From NCBI RefSeq assembly GCF_945859705.1, contig NC_079135.1:109022288-109086287 (forward strand): a DNA stretch of 64,000 bases, given 5' to 3'. Positions 46,901 through 60,023 of the stretch are shown piece after piece. Under the pieces are notes generated by a model that was not told the origin of the DNA, made no database searches, and saw only the letters and a program-made list of their open reading frames with translations. The stretch's first letter is position 1, and every line of letters starts with the position of its first letter. The position numbers and the translations under genes are program-made. Origin of the DNA: Episyrphus balteatus (Eukaryota; Arthropoda; Insecta; Diptera; Syrphidae).

Positions 46901-48044
46901 AGAGGGATTGTCCAAATGTAATTATTATTCTTTCTTTTACAAAAATAATGATTTTAATCAAATTTACTTTATTTTAGTTCGACTTTGAAATAATCGAACA
47001 TGGAGTTCATGGCACTTGTATTCGATATTGTCCCCTAGAATTGGGTCTCGGTGAACAACCACCATCGGCAGAGAATTTGGAAAATTTTGCTCAAAGCTTA
47101 GAATCTCACGTGGATATTCTTCGGGCAACAATTCGACACAAAGCTACCTTTATTCGTTTAGTAGAGAAGAGTGATGTTTTACGTATTGTCAATTTGCCCG
47201 ATTGGGCTGGTATGGGTGGTGTTAGATTTGTGCCTGAAGGTTGGGAATCATTACTCACAGATCAGGCTAAAACAGAATTAAATAAGTTAAATGCTGATCT
47301 TGTCGAAGCTCTAAAGTCTACAGATAATGCCTTTTCTCTTGGCGAAGGTACTGATGGTTTGATTTGTGTACGATTTGGTATGGTCACCCATGACACAGAT
47401 GTCGAAGAATTACTTGATCTGGTTGTGTCGGTTGGTAAAAGTGTCCAAGAGAATTCAAGGGTATTAGACACTATGTCGGAAATTGTTAAGAAGGTATATA
47501 ATGATTGATTTTAGAGAAAGAATGAGATTAAAATGAAGGTGTATTGTTTTCAGGGCATTGAAGCAGCAACAGCTGATCTCCAACGTGAGTCCGATGAGAA
47601 ACTCTGGCAGGAGGGTATCCTTCGTCATGTGCCAGTAGTTGGACGAATGGTAAACTGGTGGTCACCACCCATTAAAGAATCTGGCATTAAAGGAAGAAGT
47701 TTGAATCTAACACAAGGTGTTGTCGAAAGCACAGAAAATATTTACAAGTAATTTAAAATTATATAAAACTATTTATTTTTATTAATAAATGCTTCCACAG
47801 ATACCACATGCAAATGACGGGTGCACCTAATCAACTTCCTGCCAACAAATCACCGCCAACGCCAATGGTTCAGACGCCAGTAGGTGCTCCAACAGCACCA
47901 CCAAATTTTGCCACTCCAACATCGGCAAATCACTCAAGAACTGTGAGTCAAAGTAGTGGCGCTTCATCGTCTGCTCCCGAATTAGTAGCAGTAACTCCAG
48001 CTGCTGCTCTTTCTGCTACTGCTACTGCGACGACAAATAATTAA
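40966..48044 (+). CDS. PDXDC1: PDXDC1-like PLP-decarboxylase-fold protein, 9 coding exons
   Basis: Exons 40966-41046, 41121-41939, 42004-42075, 42146-42349, 46566-46634, 46699-46917, 46978-47493, 47554-47747 and 47801-48044; all introns are GT-AG and phases agree, giving 805 residues (the human protein is close to this). The fold-type I decarboxylase core runs about 90-490, including IADVGSSVCGYVDIL before the expected cofactor sites. Where group II decarboxylases have HVDAA, this protein has HATGH (283-287); where they have NPHKWLG, it has NLGFWLG (311-317). So the aspartate that holds the cofactor ring and the Schiff-base lysine are absent, and a scaffold or pseudoenzyme role is likelier than catalysis. 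The end (about 728-805) is Pro/Thr/Ser/Ala-rich and probably disordered. The fourth intron is 4.2 kb and full of mobile elements; the others are 53-74 bases. Drosophila's orthologue is, I believe, CG1486. Confidence 0.93.
43345..43445 (-). mobile_element. Possible RTE 3'-end remnant
   Basis: TTGATCTCGATGTTGACGGG followed by TCATACGTTTCCCA resembles TGATCTCGATGTCGAGGGGA with TCATAACCTTCCCA near the 3' end of the RTE at 29,187. Weak, short similarity. Confidence 0.35.
43630..43766. mobile_element. Small foldback MITE with 8-bp flanks
   Basis: Inverted TTTGCTGAAxCGAAA near both ends and GGCATTTA directly outside each (43622-43629, 43767-43774). The left end has about six extra bases, so the exact termini are uncertain. 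137 bp. Confidence 0.5.
43862..44008 (-). pseudogene. Tc1/mariner-superfamily transposase C-terminal fragment
   Basis: The minus-strand frame contains WSPRSCDLTPLDYFLLGHIK, the region around the third catalytic Asp of IS630/Tc1/mariner-type transposases (usual form W-x-PRS-x-DLTP-x-D-x-FLWG). It ends in TAA at 43862. Upstream the frame is broken, and no other transposase part was found. Confidence 0.7.
45174..46418 (+). mobile_element. GTCY-family element with both ends
   Basis: Starts TTTTTACTTGCGATATAGGT and ends GTGCGACCCAGTCGTGCATT; the GTCY run is short (GTCCGTCCGTCTGTCAGTCT). A 251-bp MITE is inserted near its 5' end. This copy and the one at 60423 define the full family. Confidence 0.75.
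45206..45456. mobile_element. 251-bp TA-target MITE inside the GTCY element
   Basis: Ends TGTGCCC(A/T)T(G/A)ATTATGAAAGTG inverted, about 31 bases paired with few mismatches, flanked by TA (45204-45205, 45457-45458). The empty site TATATATGTATCAAGTTATG is intact at about 60,451-60,470, which fixes the boundaries exactly. Tc1/mariner-type. Confidence 0.9.
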
Positions 48045-49384
48045 TAAAAAAAAAATACAAAAATTTCTTTTTTCCAATAGTGCATATATTATATTATACC
48101 TATATTATTATAAATAACAAAAAAAAAAAGCAGAAAAAATACAATTATTTAATCATACATAGCTCTAGAATGAAATATTTAACATAAAACAAAAAAAAAG
48201 TGTTTTTCTGGCATTATAATTTTTTGTTGTCCTCTCTTTTTTTTTAATAGTTAAAATTTAAAAAAAATACATAAACAAATAAAAATAAAACAATAGAAAA
48301 TCAATTTCTTAATTTATTTAAACGAAAAATCTAAAAATTTATTGAAAAGATACAAAATTGTTCCATAATTGCGCGGCAAGGTATTGAATATTAAAAAAAC
48401 AAAATTTATAAAAAAAAAAAGAAACAAAAATATAATATTCTTACACATATTTTGTATTCTTTATAAAATTAAGAAAGAAAAATTCATTCCAAAGTGACGT
48501 TAAGATTATTAATTTATCGTTAAAAATATTAACGAAATTTATGTATCAAATTAATTAATAATATTGTGTGTTTTTTGTGTTTAGTTTATGTTTTTTTTTT
48601 TGTGTTTTGGATAAAATAGATGTTATGAACATTTTTCGAAACAAACTTAAGTTTTTTTTTGTATATTTAATATTTGTATCGCTTCCTTTAGTTCAAGAAG
48701 CGATACAAATATTAAATATAAATAATCTAAAAGTTCAGCAAGGCAAATTTTTAATATAATTTTTTTTTTTGTTTGATAAATGGAAATAATATTCCCTCAA
48801 CATACATAATATTAATAACATTGAAACTGATTCAAAAGGGGGTTTGTATTCAATTGTCTCAGAATTCTATTGGCAAAACACTTCTTTTTTATTTACTTAC
48901 ACTGATTTGTATTTTTTTTTTTTTGTTAATTTGCAATGATTTGTATTTACTTGTATTTTTATTTTATTTGTTTTTGTTTAGTTTGTATTTTTTTTTTATA
49001 TTTATTAAGAAGTGCTTGATGCAATGCTTAATTACGAATTTCGTAAAATTAAAATTATTATACTATAATAACAAAGAATATAAAATAAAAAAAAAAGAGT
49101 GCGTTAAGATTGATAAATAACATTTGTTTTTTTTTTTAGTAAAATTATGTAGTAATTTATAATAAACAAAGAAATAATTAAAAACAATAAATTTATTGCT
49201 GAATTTGCACAATAAAATGATGAAATTCAAAATTTTGATTGTTTTATTTTAAATAACTTTAAAAGTTTAGTTTACGACGATTCAATATTAACTATGATCA
49301 TTACGCGTTAATCTCTCTTTAAGACAAATTTCCCTGCCAAAAATACGGATAATGTGAAAACACAATCATACATTTTACATTTCA
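48045..49384 (+). other. PDXDC1 downstream region, probable 3' UTR
   Basis: Very AT-rich. AATAAA hexamers occur at the stop (48043) and several times around 49,160-49,215, any of which could end the transcript. An inverted repeat (TTAATATTTGTATCGCTTCC with its complement) forms a strong hairpin at about 48,667-48,720. Confidence 0.4.
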
Positions 49385-49750
49385 ATAAGGATGAAATCAT
49401 TAGTGAAAGCCTATAGAATATTAGCTTCTAATCTCTACGGCTCCAGCAAAGAAACATCGTCAAATCATCATTCTAAAAAAATCGAAATCGAGATTACTAT
49501 CGGACATGACATTACGATGAAAGAGGGTCCGAAAAAAAGTGGATGCCGCAATTCTGCCTGTATGTGGATTGTGCAGCCTTAACTACTGGAGCGATTTTTT
49601 GATGATTAAAAAAAATACATGCATTTTGGCATATACCTAATGTCCTACTTTTTATATAGAATCAATATTTTTTGGACCGGTACCTATGGAACCATTTTCT
49701 TGATTTTTGACTTCATAGTAAACCATTTGACCATTTTCGTGCATTTTATT
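49385..49750 (+). mobile_element. GTCY-family fragment, decayed
   Basis: GACATGACATTACGATGAAA, AAAAAAAGTGGATGCCGCAATTCTG and a terminal CGTGCATTTTATTATT remain; the GTCY run is gone. Confidence 0.5.
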
Positions 49751-52700
49751 ATTATTTTCATATAATTAAAAAAACACCTACCTGGGTAAAAAAATTTCCA
49801 ATCTGTACGTATCTAATCGGCTTATTTTTAAAAAGTCTTTAGCTAAAAACTATGGTTTCACCTATGATTCTGAAAAGTTATTTTCTTATTTGATGAGTTT
49901 TGCCAACTGTATTCGTTTACATTCGACTCTGGGAACCAATTACCAATCACCTTTCTTGATTCGGTTTTTTGTTTTCAAAATATTTTTGAATTTACTTACC
50001 TACTGGAAATCCTCTTAATGGATAAAGGTTTCTGCTAATTTATTAACTTCAATATCGTCGGTTGATAACCAAAACTCACTAACTGCAGTTTATCCTTAAA
50101 AATAAAATAATGATGATGATTTATTTTAAATTTTTCTATTGGTAAAAAATATCAGCTTTCGATTTAAACGGTCCTAAATACAAGTTTCAGATTTAAATAA
50201 ATTCATCATTTTCAAAATTTATTAAAATTCACGTTTTATGCAATTATTGAGTTTTGGTTGTCAACCGACTATATATTAATATATCTTAACGTTTTTAAAA
50301 ATGTTTACCTTAATAATATTTTTATCAGAGCCACATTATATACATATATTGGTTGATTCTGGACTATAATATTAAAAAAATTTATAATTTTTTTAATTTC
50401 CTACTCTTTTGCCAATCGTAGCCTTCAATATATTAATAATGCATATTGTCATACCAAAATTTCAGCCTTCAAGCTTTTGAAATATTTTCAACTTTGTATA
50501 TGCCTGCTGACAACCCTCTTTTACATTGACCTATACATTTTCACTAATTCATCATGGGTTTTTCTTAAATTTATTATTATTATGCATTATACGTTGGATT
50601 TTCATCGTTAGGCCGAAAGAGTAAACTTTAAACGTGGGTCACTGGGGTGTATGCGTGACATTTATTTGTACTGGAATGACATTGTCAGCTAATAAGTAGG
50701 TACATACATTTTTGCTATCGCTGACCAATTTACTCAATTATTTTTGACTCATATCTTTATCATAAAGGAATTTGATTGGGAACAGTAAAACAATTTTAAC
50801 ATTAAAGGAGTTCATACTAGTAATTACATATATGAAATTAGACTATCTAAGAGCTCAAATTGGAGTATTTTTGTATGTGTTCTGGAATTGACGGCAATGT
50901 TGTCTTCAAAAAGCTCATATGACTATATCTATAAGCAACTCTGCCAAAAACCAGAACTTCCAGATTTGACACATGGTCTTTCTTTAGTAATAAAAACCAT
51001 ACTAAAAACTTAAGTTATTTTACTTTTTTATTATTCAACATATTTGTCATATATAATAATATTTATATATATATTTTGTTTTTTGCATTATTAAACACTT
51101 TATCATAATACAATAATAAAATTAAGAATTATTCTTTTTCCAATGTCATTCAATTTACACAAATTGAATTACAAATTGTAAATATTTTTGTTTTTTGTTT
51201 TTTTTCATATATATATATGCGCATTATCGTATATCTAAGACAAAAAATCTATAAATAAATCACAATATTTAAACAAAAGCCTAAGAGTACATCGATATGA
51301 ACAGAAAGATTTGTTTAAAATTACATAATTCTAAAAAGTATAGACACTATTTTAATTATTTTAATATATATTTATTAATATTTTAACCAATTATTTTTTT
51401 TTTGTTTTGTTTTGTATTTTGTTGTTAATAATAATAATTGATCACGAATATTAGTTTACAATTTATAAAGTTAAATTAAATAGAAAACAAAAATAAAAAA
51501 ATATATTTAATTATAAAAAAAGAATTAACCACAAACATCTACAGACATAATACATTTCACAATTATTTTGAGTACATACACATTTTGTTTTTTATGTTTT
51601 TTTTAAATTTATTTTTTAATTAATGTAATAATGACGGTTTTGTTTTTTTTTACATATTTTTTTTTTCTAAGTATTACAACATTTAACATTGAATTATAAG
51701 CGAATATAAAAAATTTAAATAAAAATGTACAAATGTTTTTTTGTTTATATCTTTTTTTGTTTAATCGTCTATGTACAATGAAAGAGTAAATTTATGTTTC
51801 TTGGTTTTTTTTTTTTTGTATAAATATTTTTAACGTTTGTTGTTATTTTTGTTATTTTGTTTTTGTTGTTGTATGTATTTGATAAATGTTTTGCGTTTTT
51901 TGTGTTGTTTATTTTTATTTTTTTTTAATTTTAAATATTTATTTTAGATTTGTTTAAATTTGTTGTTTTTTTTTTCTTGTTAATAATTTTTATACCAGTC
52001 TACTTAATTGTTGTTTTCCTTGAAAAAGGATATTTCTACTATTGCTTTAATTGTTTGTCTTTTGTTTAAAATGTATACGAAAAAAATTGTTTATATGTAT
52101 TTTTAAAATTAAATTTAAATGTTATGTCATATTTTTTTATTGTGAAAAAATTCTGCATACTTTTAAAATTGTTCATTATAAAAAATTTCGATGTTGTTCC
52201 CGGTTAGTCCATAATAATATTTTTTTTTATTCATTTTTTAATGTTATTTTACTCCTGTGTGTATGCTTTAAATCGTTCCTTAATTTTATTTGATGCTTTT
52301 GAAATCTATATGAATATATTGTTTGCCTCGAGATTTGCGAATATTTTGTATGAATGATGGATTTTTTGATAAAAATATGTATGTCTGTTTAATGTGTATG
52401 TAATATATTATAATGTTTAATGAATTAAAAAAGTTTTGATATTTATAAAGAAAAAATTTTAAAAAAAAACCTTTTAAAGAAATTATGAATTTGTAAAATC
52501 TTTATGTATATATATTTTGTGTGTGTAGGCAGTTGTCAGTTAAAATAGTAGGAATATCTAGTAGAAATATTTTTTGATCACTACAATATTGTTTGTTTTT
52601 CTTTTTTTTTTACATTAGTTTCTTGTGATTATCTATATAGTTTTTTTTTATTGATTTTAATGTTAATTAAGTTAGTTTTACACGAAGCATTTTTTTATTT

Positions 52701-55700
52701 AATATTTTAGTTTTTTTTTTTTTTTTTGAATTTTTTTCTTCTATTCCCTTATGTTCTAATTTATTTATTTTTTTTAGTAGTTTTTTTTTGTAATATTTTG
52801 TTTTTATATAAGTTTTATTTTTGTAATAAATAGTTTTGGTTTTTTTTAAATAAATATTTTTTATGTTTTTTATGTTTAAGACAGCACTGAATAAATTTTT
52901 TCTGCCCTCTATGAAATTTTGTTCAATTTATTTTCAAGCATGAAAAAGTATGAAAAAAGCATGCTGAAAATTTTGTCTTTGCAGAACCTAACCTACTTAT
53001 ATATAATAAATACAGCGTATAAATAGGAAATAAACATAACAATAAAACAAAAATAAACTACATTACATTTATCGACTTTATTCTTTCTTAACTAGGTACA
53101 CCTTAATTTTTATACAATATTGTGCACTTCCCGTTCCTGTTTTACTTTTTTTTTTTTTTTATATTTTAAAGAAATTTACAAATTTTATCTACATTGCAAA
53201 TTAGAATTTGCTTTTTGAGCTTATAATATTTTGAAAAGAATGTGGAAGATAGTTTCACAAAATCTATGAGCTCTATGTAATAATATCACTTAAATTAATT
53301 TATTAAGGGGCTAAGAAGGTATCGTTTGTTCAACTACCCAAAATAATTACCCGCATGGAGAGCAACTAGAATCAAATAATAGCAGTTTGCAACATGGCAC
53401 CCATATGGCAACATTTGAAAATATTAAACATTTTTTTCTAATTTGCTTAAAAAAATTATAATTTTCTAAGATCTTAAGATCTAACTCAATGAGCATATCA
53501 TGGTCTATTATTCAAATAAGATAAAAAATTAAACCTCTTCGAAGAAATTCGGGAATGGAACCACTCAGACTATTAATCCCTACTAAATGTACAAAATTCT
53601 TTTGTGATGAAATAAAATACACTTATACAGAAAAATGCTTTAAAAAAAAACATCAACACTTGGACGATCGTCGAATCACTTGCATCTCAACACTCACTTT
53701 CCGATAGTAGCTCACAAATCAATGGGAGTATAAACTGAATTGACTGGTCTTTCTTTCCTTAAAACCTTTAAAAGAATGATTGATATTCATCTGGGTTATA
53801 TTATAGAGTCAGTACGAACTTTCGAATATTCTTCCATAACAATTTATTCCAAGATGATGGAAAATAGCAATCTCAAAGATTTTCAAAAATCTTTACGTAA
53901 ATAGCTTACTTTATGAATTAATTATTTATAAAAAGAATTTAAAAGAAAGATTAGAGCTTTCTTACAAGGTCTCAGAGTATAGCTACTTGGAATAAAAACA
54001 GCTGGTTCTACTTGATTGCAAAAGTCGACGACATTAATATTGATATAACAAGTATAACAAGCATATTCAGATTTTAACAGAAGTCGTGCAAACTGCTCTA
54101 AACAAGCTGCTGAAATAAACAGAAAAAAACTTCTTTCACTTCAACTTGGTTTCTCAGATGAATCAAAATACCTTTTTGGTAAGAGGTAAACTTAATTCGT
54201 AATAAAAAGAAAAGAATAAAGAAATGCACAATGCTAATTTGTGTTGGTAAGAAACAAAATGAAAAATTCACTGGAGCTACACTTCATCAGTAGGTACACC
54301 GATAGATGAAAACATTGTGGATTCTCTATGATAAAGCGAGTAATTGTGACAACTCGATCAAATTCCACTTTTCAATTCGCTTGTTTATAAGTGGAGCCTG
54401 CCGCTGGACACCTCGAGTTTGTTGACATACCTGCCTTTAAGCTTCAAAGCTTTTCATATTAACAGTAAACGAATGGTTCGCTTCAGAACGATTTTTTAAT
54501 AGTTCAAAAACTCTATTTGCCATTATCATCCCATTCCCGATCCTATTTACAGATCAATTTCATGTTACTCCAAATGATTTCTTTAGGAATTGCCTTTGCC
54601 TTGTCAACTTTAAAGATGCTTGTTTTCTGTATAGTTCGTAATTATTTTTGGTAATTAATATCGTTTATGCGAATTCGATATGGGGTTTGAAGGCTTGACA
54701 CAAACATTGCATTTTACTAAAACCGACTTAAGTCCATGTTTTTAGTGAAAGATTAAAGTTAAACCCGATATATTTTACCAAATTTTATGAGTTATTTTTA
54801 GATTATCTGGATATAACTTTCAGTGTTTTCGAAAACCAAAAGAATTTTTTTATTTACATTTTTGTTTAAGTTTTGCTTTCTTTAGAATCTAGCCCCAGTT
54901 ATTATCTTTTCTTTGAAATAGACAGATATTTGGGTACTTCATTAAAATTTAGCTTAACTCATTTTATACGTTTGTTGCATTGAAGGACTTGAGAACAAAC
55001 AGCAAAAGGGTACAGCCAAGTAGTACCAGTAAAAAATGTTTAAAACTGCATTTCTCAGACCATACAATTTAATTCGGCGATTACCAAGGAAGTCCAAGGA
55101 CCAACTTATTAAGGATATTTAAAGCGATAATAATACCAAGAATGCAACAGAGTTTTAAGTTAGGTTAGATTACCACTTAAGACTCCATCTAGGAAATACT
55201 AGCGATCTAGTTAAAACAAACTAAAAGTGTGTCCCTATTCATTAGAAGGTCCGAGTGGTTCGATTAGTGACTTCCAAACTCGCCAACTTCTGTAATGTCA
55301 CAATAGGCCCATGAGGGTCTAAGTGAGTCGGGTCTCTGCCTGACAGCCATTTGAAATTTACCTAACCATGGCCTCCTGAAGAATTTCGTACTTTTTTTTC
55401 GGGGAAATCAAAATGATTTTATATGAAACATAGTATATTAAAAAAAAAGTACGTATACACCACAGTGAACCCTATGTTATATTTTAAGAAATCGGATTTT
55501 GTGGACTTGTTTCATTTTAAATTTATGATTTTAAACACAAAGAACTCTTAAATATTGTTTTGTTAGAGGATCCAAACTATCTTTCTCACATAAAATACTT
55601 TTCTTTTCTTCATTTTCAAAAAAAAACTAAGCGAATGTATATTTTCTTAAATTAAACATAAAAAGCTAAATAGCTTTCATCTATACAGTTTTTTAAATCT

Positions 55701-56158
55701 ACTCGTACTTCAAGTTTAAAACACACAAATTGTGTGTCATCTTTTGATTCTTCGTTTTTTGTTTACATTGTCTTTATCTGTCCGATAAGTTTATCATCAA
55801 TTAAATCACAATTTTCGTAAATATTTTTGTTCTCGTAATTTAAATATCCATTAAATTGCAAATTAATTTTAAATTTTTTTTTAAAATAATTATTTGATCA
55901 GCCTGTAGCGTAATTTGCAATTTTCATGGAAAACAAAATTAATCATCATCCTATCATCATTTCATTATCATTTAAATTATAAAAGTGCCCTTTTCTGTTT
56001 TTCATTAAGCAGCAATTAAGGATAAACGGGCGTGTGTTTTTAACATTTTTTTAATAAGAACTTAATTTGTTTTAAATCTTACCCAGCAGTCAATTGTATT
56101 ATTATTTTACTTATCAGATCTTATAAGTATTTATGTAATTTAAATTTTTGTTTTATTT
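49751..56158. other. AT-rich interval between the convergent genes
   Basis: No coding exon is recognised. Between about 51,000 and 53,000 the plus strand is strongly T-rich with long T-runs and few G/C. Part of it may be a long 3' UTR of the minus-strand gene ending at 56,159, which would be A-rich in the transcript. A third copy of the ACGxATACACCACAGTGA repeat is at about 55,449-55,469. Confidence 0.35.
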
Positions 56159-59100
56159 TTAAAGTTCAGTCACAGCATAATTTGATTCGTCATTTAACGC
56201 TGGTGGCGGTGGTGGTGGCAAATCTTGATCATCTCCATTTGGCATAATATTATTACCACTCATTTGAGGAGTACCAACTTTGGGAGGTGATGAACTCATG
56301 CTTACCGCTGATGGAGGTGGAGGCGATTTTGTTTGATTATTTGTTGCACCAGGTTGTTGTTGTTGTGGTTGCATCGCCGATGATGGTGTTGTGGGATTTG
56401 TTGGTGTCATCGCTTGACCATTCAAATGACCGTTGCCTCCATTTTGAGATTGTGATGGTGTCAATGATGGATTTTCAATCCTTGGCGGTGATATCACCTT
56501 CATATGAGGCGGCAGTTTCATCGGTGGCCTTTGGAGGGTTCTGAAATTAAGTTTACATTAATATTCATAAAATATTACAAGTATAATGTAGAATTATCTA
56601 TAATACAATGTTATTTTAAAATGATGTAGATAGCTTTATTTGTTTAAATCTTGCTGTGATGGGTTAATGAAGAAGTGATTATATAAAAGTATTTAAAGTG
56701 AAGAAGAATCTATTGCTTTTGTGCGGGAAGAGGCGTTGAAAGTTGCCAGAATTATAATCTCAAATCAAATAAGTAAGTAAACAATTGGTTTCGTTCTTTG
56801 CAAAGAATAAGGATTGATAATAACCAAATTTACTTTTCGTACAGATAAAATAGTACATAAAATCAACAAATAAAACCAAAAAAATGGTTGCACTCTTGAA
56901 ACTTGGCAAAAAGTTTGCTTTTGGGATAAGAACCAAGAATCAAAAAAGTCTATACAAAATTGTGTGGAAGGGTTTTTTTTTTGCGGACAAGAGGGAGGGG
57001 TTGAAGGTCAAAAATATAGTGAACAAAATTGTTTATCATCATGTGACACATGTTTTTAAGGTATTGGTATTTTTGATGATGATTCTAATGACATAAAAAC
57101 AGAGATACATATTGCTCTAAGAAAAGTTATTGAAAATTAAAAACAAGGGTGCTTGTTTTTTGACTTCAACAATTAAAATATAATCAAAGCCCATGTGAAA
57201 AACATGATAAACTGATGAAATTTAGGACGAAGATTTTGGATAAAGCAGGGATTAAGGATACATAAAGTTATTAAAAATATTTTTGGGGAAGGGAGTTTTG
57301 TCGATGGGTTGAGTTATGTGTAAGAAGGGTATCATAACAGCTCACATACATTTTGTTAATTTTTTAAACTTGGTGAAAAAGTTTTGTTTGTTATAAGAAC
57401 TAAGAATCTAAAGAGTACACAATTATCGTGAGTGAAAGGGTGTTTTTTTTTTTTTAAGAAATGAAGAAATTCGCAATAAATACCATACAAACTGGGAAAA
57501 AAATGTTACACTTGGTACATTTATAACAGATACCAAGAATCTAAGCAGTCTATACAAATATTTTAGATTAAAAGGTGTTTTTTTTTTAGAAAATAAGGAA
57601 AATTCGGTATAAGTCCGATAAAATCAATGGTATAAAATTACGAAATTTATTAAAAATGTTTTATTTCCATGGATATTACGAATAAAATAAGTTTATACAT
57701 TTTTTTCATGTAGAAGGGTATTTTTTTAGGTGTACAGAAAATTTGGGTATATTGAAAAAAGTATGTTATAATAATGGTACCCTATTGAAATTCAGCAATT
57801 ATGTTAATTTTGAGATTAGAAGCAAGAATCTAGTGTCAATTGTCTATAATAATGTCATGGTTAAAATGGTGTTTTTTTGAGTGAAAATAAAAATGATGGG
57901 CCACCCTAATGAAATTTGGTAAAAACTTTGAATTTGGGATAGAAAGCAAGAATAAAGAGTTTTCATAAAAAACAATTTAGGTGAAAGTGTGTTTTTTACG
58001 AAGAGACAATAAAATCTGTTATTGGTCCCAAAAAGCCAATAATTCGTGTAAAACGTCTAAGAACTTATTCATAAGCGTTCAATTTGTCATCTCAAACAAA
58101 ACTTAAATGAATCATTGGGACCAATACCTATCAGATTTTACTGTCTCTTCGAAAACACCCTTTCACCCAAATTTTTTGTATGAAAACTCTTTATTCTTCG
58201 TCTTGATAATTGCATATAACTTTTTCGATTCTATAGAGAAATAACATGCGTTAAATCTGGTAGTACAAAATACTCGGATACTTGATATCCTATCGGCCTC
58301 AATCGTCAAACGCACTTTTAACAAAATTGCAAAACATACAAAAACTGTTGTTTGGTAATTTTATTTCTAAAAGATTCACGTTCACGGTCTGAAAGCTTAT
58401 ACAGTTTATTTATTAGAGCTAAAGACTATTTACGTTTTTGTAGCCTATAAATTGTTGTTACCCATCAGTTTTGATTAAAATTGAAAAAAAGAATGGGGTT
58501 CGGTTTTCCTTCATGGGACACACAAATCTGTACTTTTCGAATCTTTTCTGTTCTTTCTGTTTGGATCAGATTCATTAAACAGATTAAGTTTGCGTCTACC
58601 AGTTAAATGGCTGAGCTTCAAAATACTTTAAGAATTTTTTCTTTTCACTCATTACTAAGCTCGCCCACTATGGATTTTCTTTCGGTTTCAGAGTCCGTAA
58701 ACCCTTTTCTATTCATTCATAAATTAATTTTTCTGTTCTTGCTATATGCAACAACTATGTATGTTGAAACATTTACCAGATAAATATGAAAAGTGAAAGT
58801 TGTAATTCACGTTATTTGCATTTTGTCCAAATGAACTGTGGCGTATACGTGCTCTTTTTATATTGTTTTTTTTTTTTTTTACCGCATATCCTAGAGAGCC
58901 TTTTGAAAATGAGCCCGAGTATTCTTGATTGTTCAAAGTCCCATCATATTTTGTTCAAAGTCCCATCATATTTTGTTCTAAGTCCACTTTTTATTTAAGG
59001 AAAAAACGTACTTGTATAGGTATTGTTCTATGTCCAATTTTGGGTTTTTAGTTTTAAAAAATATTTAAAAATAGTATGCACCTAATGAGCTAAACTTGTA

Positions 59101-59986
59101 TATTTTATTCAAGAGAAAAGATCAAACTTAATAAAATAAATTGCACGACTGGGGTCGCACGTACTTGCTCTTATGCTTAAAGTAACTATAATGTTAAAGC
59201 TTTTTATTCAAGAAATTAAAAATTTGATATTTTGAAGAAATTTCATAAGTAGTATAAAAAAATTAAATCTGTTTTTATAATTAATTAAACTCCGTTTTAA
59301 ATTATCTTAAAAAAAAAAAAACAAATATGCCATTTTATTTCTTGTATAAAAAGGTACTTTTAGAAAAAATTTTTCGAAAATTGTAGGAGCCGTTTTTTAA
59401 AAAAATAGTTTTTTATATATAAAATTTTTTTAACATTTTTCAAAAAAAAAGTTGGGATGCCATTTTGAAGAAATAATTAATTTACCAAAAAAAAATAAAT
59501 TTCAAAATTTTTCATTGATCCGTTTTCAAAAAATTGATTTTTCAAAAAAAAATTTTGAAATATTTTTTAAAAAACCAAAAATGCGTTTTTTGAAAATTTT
59601 CTAAAATTTTAATATTATCTTTACTTATGCACTTTTGTATAAAAATTTTCATTTCAATCGGGTTAATGTTGTACGAAATATTCAGAAACGAAAAAAACCG
59701 TTCTATGACAGGTACCGTTAATAACGGTACAAAAAATATTTTTTTTATTTAAAAAGTTGGCTCTTATGTGTAGTACTACACACAAAAATTTTAATCAAAA
59801 TCGTTAGAGCCGTTTTTGAAAAAAATTAACTTTTCTATTTCCGTTATATGGCAGGTACCGTTAGTTTTGGTCATAAAAAAAAAATTTCAATTTCCCCTCT
59901 AGGGAATCACCAAAAACTGCTAACTACCAAGTTTGAAGAAAATCACTTCACTCGTTTAGGCTGCAGCTCCAGATAGAGACAGACAC

Positions 59987-60023
<37 letters not shown>

